Shown here piece after piece: positions 60,906-64,000 of a DNA stretch of 64,000 nucleotides (position 1 is the stretch's first letter; the number at the start of each line of letters is the position of its first letter). The notes beneath the pieces are model-generated. The model worked only from the letters and a program-made list of their open reading frames with translations, did no database searches and was not told the DNA's origin. Both the position numbers and the translations under genes were made by a program. The DNA is from Cynocephalus volans (lineage: Eukaryota > Chordata > Mammalia > Dermoptera > Cynocephalidae), in contig NC_084463.1 of the NCBI RefSeq assembly GCF_027409185.1, forward strand, positions 69,797,852-69,861,851, in the 5' to 3' direction.

Positions 60906-63900
60906 CATATCAGAGTGTGTTTTCCAGGAACCCAAACTATGTTAGGCTATAAGTATGTACATACTATAAGGCACTATAGTACTGTTAAAAAAAAATAGCT
61001 ATGAAATATTTTTGTAATAACATGGAAAATGCCTAGGATATATAAATGCCTGAAAAACGAGATTGACCTAAAGAACAAGTTGAAATACAATGCAGAAAGT
61101 CCTAAAGTACTTACAGCTATATATAAGAAAGAGAAAATTTAAATGTAACTTCTAGAGAAGATCTCTAATACTGCCCACAGTAGGAATGATGAAAAAAGAA
61201 GAGAAAAATAACAAAACAACAACAACAAAAAAACTGAAAATATGTAGATGCAGCATAATCCACAGGGCCCAAAATTACCACTTTAGTAATGAATGCTATG
61301 GTAATATTAGAGATAAATAAAAGAAGGCAAGTCGTACTGAAGGAAACAACTGCTTTTTTAAAAATGCATTTATGTCACAAATCAATATAGAAAAATTAAT
61401 ATAGAAAATATTAAGCAGTTATCTATTTTACAATCTACAAAGTTCAGACTTTTCACAGTATATTTGAATCTGCTGTGTAGATTGAAGATACAAAATAATG
61501 TTTCAAATCAGATAAAACCACGACTCTTAGTTAATCTTAATTTAAAAATCAAACCTTAAAAATACCTTGAATCTTTAACATCTTAGTACCCACTGTCTAA
61601 TCCCAAAGTCTATTTATGCTATTTATTCAGCAATGAGGTAAAACACGTGGATGTGTGTGTACATATATGGTATGCATATATAAAGAAAGAAAAGATACTC
61701 ACTCATTCATTCATTTATTAAATACATGCTTACCTAGTATTTGAGTGAATAAACTTACTATAAAATATTTACTGAATGCAAATTATGTTCCAGGCAAAAT
61801 GCTAGTAGATTTGTACACATTGTTCTATTTCATAGAACACATTATTCTACATTGCAAAGTTTCTCATTTAATCTGTTTCAAATGAGGAAACCAAGGTCTA
61901 GAAAGTATACAGAACTTTTTCAGTGTCACATAGTTAAAAATGCTTGAGTTGAGATTGAAATCTTGTCTCCAGAGCCTAACCTAAAGTAAATAAGGCCAAT
62001 AAAGCTTGTGACCATAGGACTAATCAAACAAAAAAAAATGTGATAAAGCATAAAAAGAAGTACAGATACAGTGTTAAGGAAGTTTGGAAAACAGAGACTT
62101 TTTTCCCCTAGATTGGTAGCTCAAGGGTGTGCTTACTGAAAGCTTAAAAAAATTTTGATTGAGTATGAGATATATTTGTACAGAAGACCCATGAATATGA
62201 ATGCTCACACATAGATAAATTATATCATCTTAACCTAATATAAAGCCTGTTTTTACACTAATATCAACTTTGGCTGGTTGAACTACACTCAGGTCTGAAA
62301 AATGAAGTGAGTTGACCAACTTGATTTTGTGGGGAGTTGAGGAACTGGTTAATCATGGCAGTCCATTAAAACTAGTGTAGTCTCACAATAAAATTTTGCG
62401 TTTGAAAGTGTTACAGGATAATTTTCGAGCTATTTTCTTTCCCATGCGTTTTCTTCTATTTCTTTCATTCAAGACGGTAGACGGACATTTTGCTGTCTAG
62501 ATACCTAGGAGGTTTGTGGCAAGGTTTCTTGTCTTTGGTTTCCAAAAGCTGGAGGAATATATGAAGAGAGAGATATTTGTGACATGAAACTAATATTCTC
62601 CAATGCTGAGAGAAAGTAGATAGGTCAGGGGACCAGTGCAACAGAGAGTTAGAGACTGCTTCTTCCAGAGGCAGCACGATGTGAAAGACCACAGAGAGAG
62701 GAGCAGTGCAGCATGCCAGGACACCTGCCTCATCAGAGATTTCTGTGTCTCCATATGACATAGTAGGAGAGGAGTGGCAGCTCTGATATGACTAAGCAAG
62801 CCAAAACAATGGGAGTCTTACCAAAAATCAAAGTCAACAGAGACCAATCGCCAAGATCCTCCCTACACTTTGGCTCCAAATAAGACCGCAGAACTGAAAC
62901 ACATCTCAAAGGCTGGAAAGGAGGGGAACAGTCCAAAGAGTAAGTTGGATTTCCATTCAATTTTGTGGAATTGTGATCAAAGGAGAAAAAGTTGATTTAC
63001 AAAAAATAAAAAATTATGTGGAAACAGGAAAGTTGTGCCTGCTACAGGTACACAAATGTAACTGAGCAATGACTGATGCATTTCCATTTCTAAATCAAAG
63101 AAATTAAGGATAAAAGTCATTTTATAATTTTAATAGTTTATATTTCAAACTACATTTTATATAATTTTTATAAGATTCACGTAATGGAAACCCTTCTTTA
63201 TATGAGAAAAACTCTTCTTTATACATCAAATGCAAGCGATTTTCAGTTTATTACTTTACACTGTATATTTTTCAGTATATTAAGGGCATTTATTTTCTGA
63301 GATTGAGCTTTACATTAGTTAACTGTAAAGCCCTAATCTCCATTTATAAAATCTGTTCTCTTACATATAAATTCCTTTACTAAGTGAGATCTTAATTCAC
63401 AAAAATATCATTCTTGTTCTTGAATTAACACTGTAGCTATGAGTTTCTATGTTTAAACTGAAAGTAAACTGCAAATGAAAAAAAAAAATCCTTCCCCCCA
63501 CTTAAGTTGATGAAAAGGTCTATTTCTGATTAGCTTCTGTAGAAGTAACACATGTCAGAGAGGACAGCATTTAGCATTTTGTTTATAATAGTTCATTTTC
63601 ACACAGCTGAATTTATAAAGAAGAAACTTGCTTAAAAGCTGAATTAAATAATTCTGAAAATTAAAGGATGTTAGTTTCTTGAAAAAGACCCAAATTCTGA
63701 TAAAATGCTTAGTAAAGCCTTGCATCTTGAATAACAAGTTCTCGAAAAAATTACAAATTTGCTTTATTTCTTAAAATAATAAAAGTAAAAATTCCCAAAG
63801 AATATTAATATATTGCCCCACGTGATAATGCATTTCTAATATGGTCAAATAATTATAACATTCTTCCATCTCTTTTCTGTCAGTAAAATATTTTGAATAT

Positions 63901-64000
63901 TTTTTAAAATTGAAAAGACTATTTTAGAGCAGTTTTAGATTCACAAAAGGTACAGAGAGTTCAAATATATCCCCTGACCCCACACACCCACATTCTCTCT
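60906..64000. other. AT-rich interval with no recognised gene
   Basis: Only a probable MIR in antisense (about 61800-61985: gaggaaaccaaggtctagaa, gtcacatagtt, ccagagcctaac) is recognised. The small minus-strand open frames at 62465-62960 overlap each other in different frames and have no known similarity. Confidence 0.55.
61800..61985 (-). repeat. MIR fragment
   Basis: Antisense MIR text: aaatgaggaaaccaaggtct, cagtgtcacatagtt and tctccagagcctaac. Confidence 0.5.

Noticed and set aside
62465..62960. Three overlapping minus-strand frames, possible small gene
   Set aside because: Different frames, no conserved motif and no splice structure that joins them.

Overview
The window is mammalian nuclear DNA: spliced genes, L1/L2/MIR/MaLR/MER5 repeats and no operons. 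Three tRNA-Ile-derived SINEs (about 12871-12981, 18185-18335, 32497-32603) look like the CYN family of colugos (Dermoptera), and I found no Alu, B1 or other 7SL-derived SINE in 64 kb. My best guess for the host is therefore a colugo such as Galeopterus variegatus (inference, about 0.75).

Region 1 (1-13.5 kb, + strand) holds an intact inflammatory caspase of the CASP4/5 (mouse Casp11) type. Seven coding exons are present, from the CARD exon (465-719) to the stop (11605-11607), followed by a spliced 3'UTR exon with AATAAA at 13501. The first exon (start Met plus 10 coding bases) lies off the left edge. The exon lengths predict 378 residues against 377 in human CASP4. The catalytic His and Cys (QACRG) and all visible splice sites are intact.

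Region 2 (13.6-24 kb) is a repeat block: an old L1 3' end split by a nearly full-length L1, which itself carries a later L1 3' end and a CYN SINE. Beyond it lie another old repeat and an antisense L1 interrupted by a solo LTR.

Region 3 (24.3-38.1 kb, + strand) is a caspase-12 relic. Every core exon from the CARD to the C-terminus can be recognised. The gene is dead many times over: at least seven in-frame stops in core exons, a one-base deletion before the catalytic His, a mutated QACRG (now QACGG), and several lost splice sites. A MaLR LTR begins 31 bp after its stop codon.

Region 4 (38.5-64 kb) is gene-free as far as I can see: L2, MIR and old LTR-like fragments, then stacked antisense L1 copies at 53.4-60.9 kb, then unassigned AT-rich DNA.

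The order CASP4-type then CASP12 on one strand matches the human 11q22 cluster read in gene direction. Functionally, the window encodes one candidate cytosolic LPS-sensing, gasdermin-cleaving caspase and one lost regulator. I found no novel gene system; the interest lies in the decay pattern, some unusual caspase residues, and dated nested insertions.
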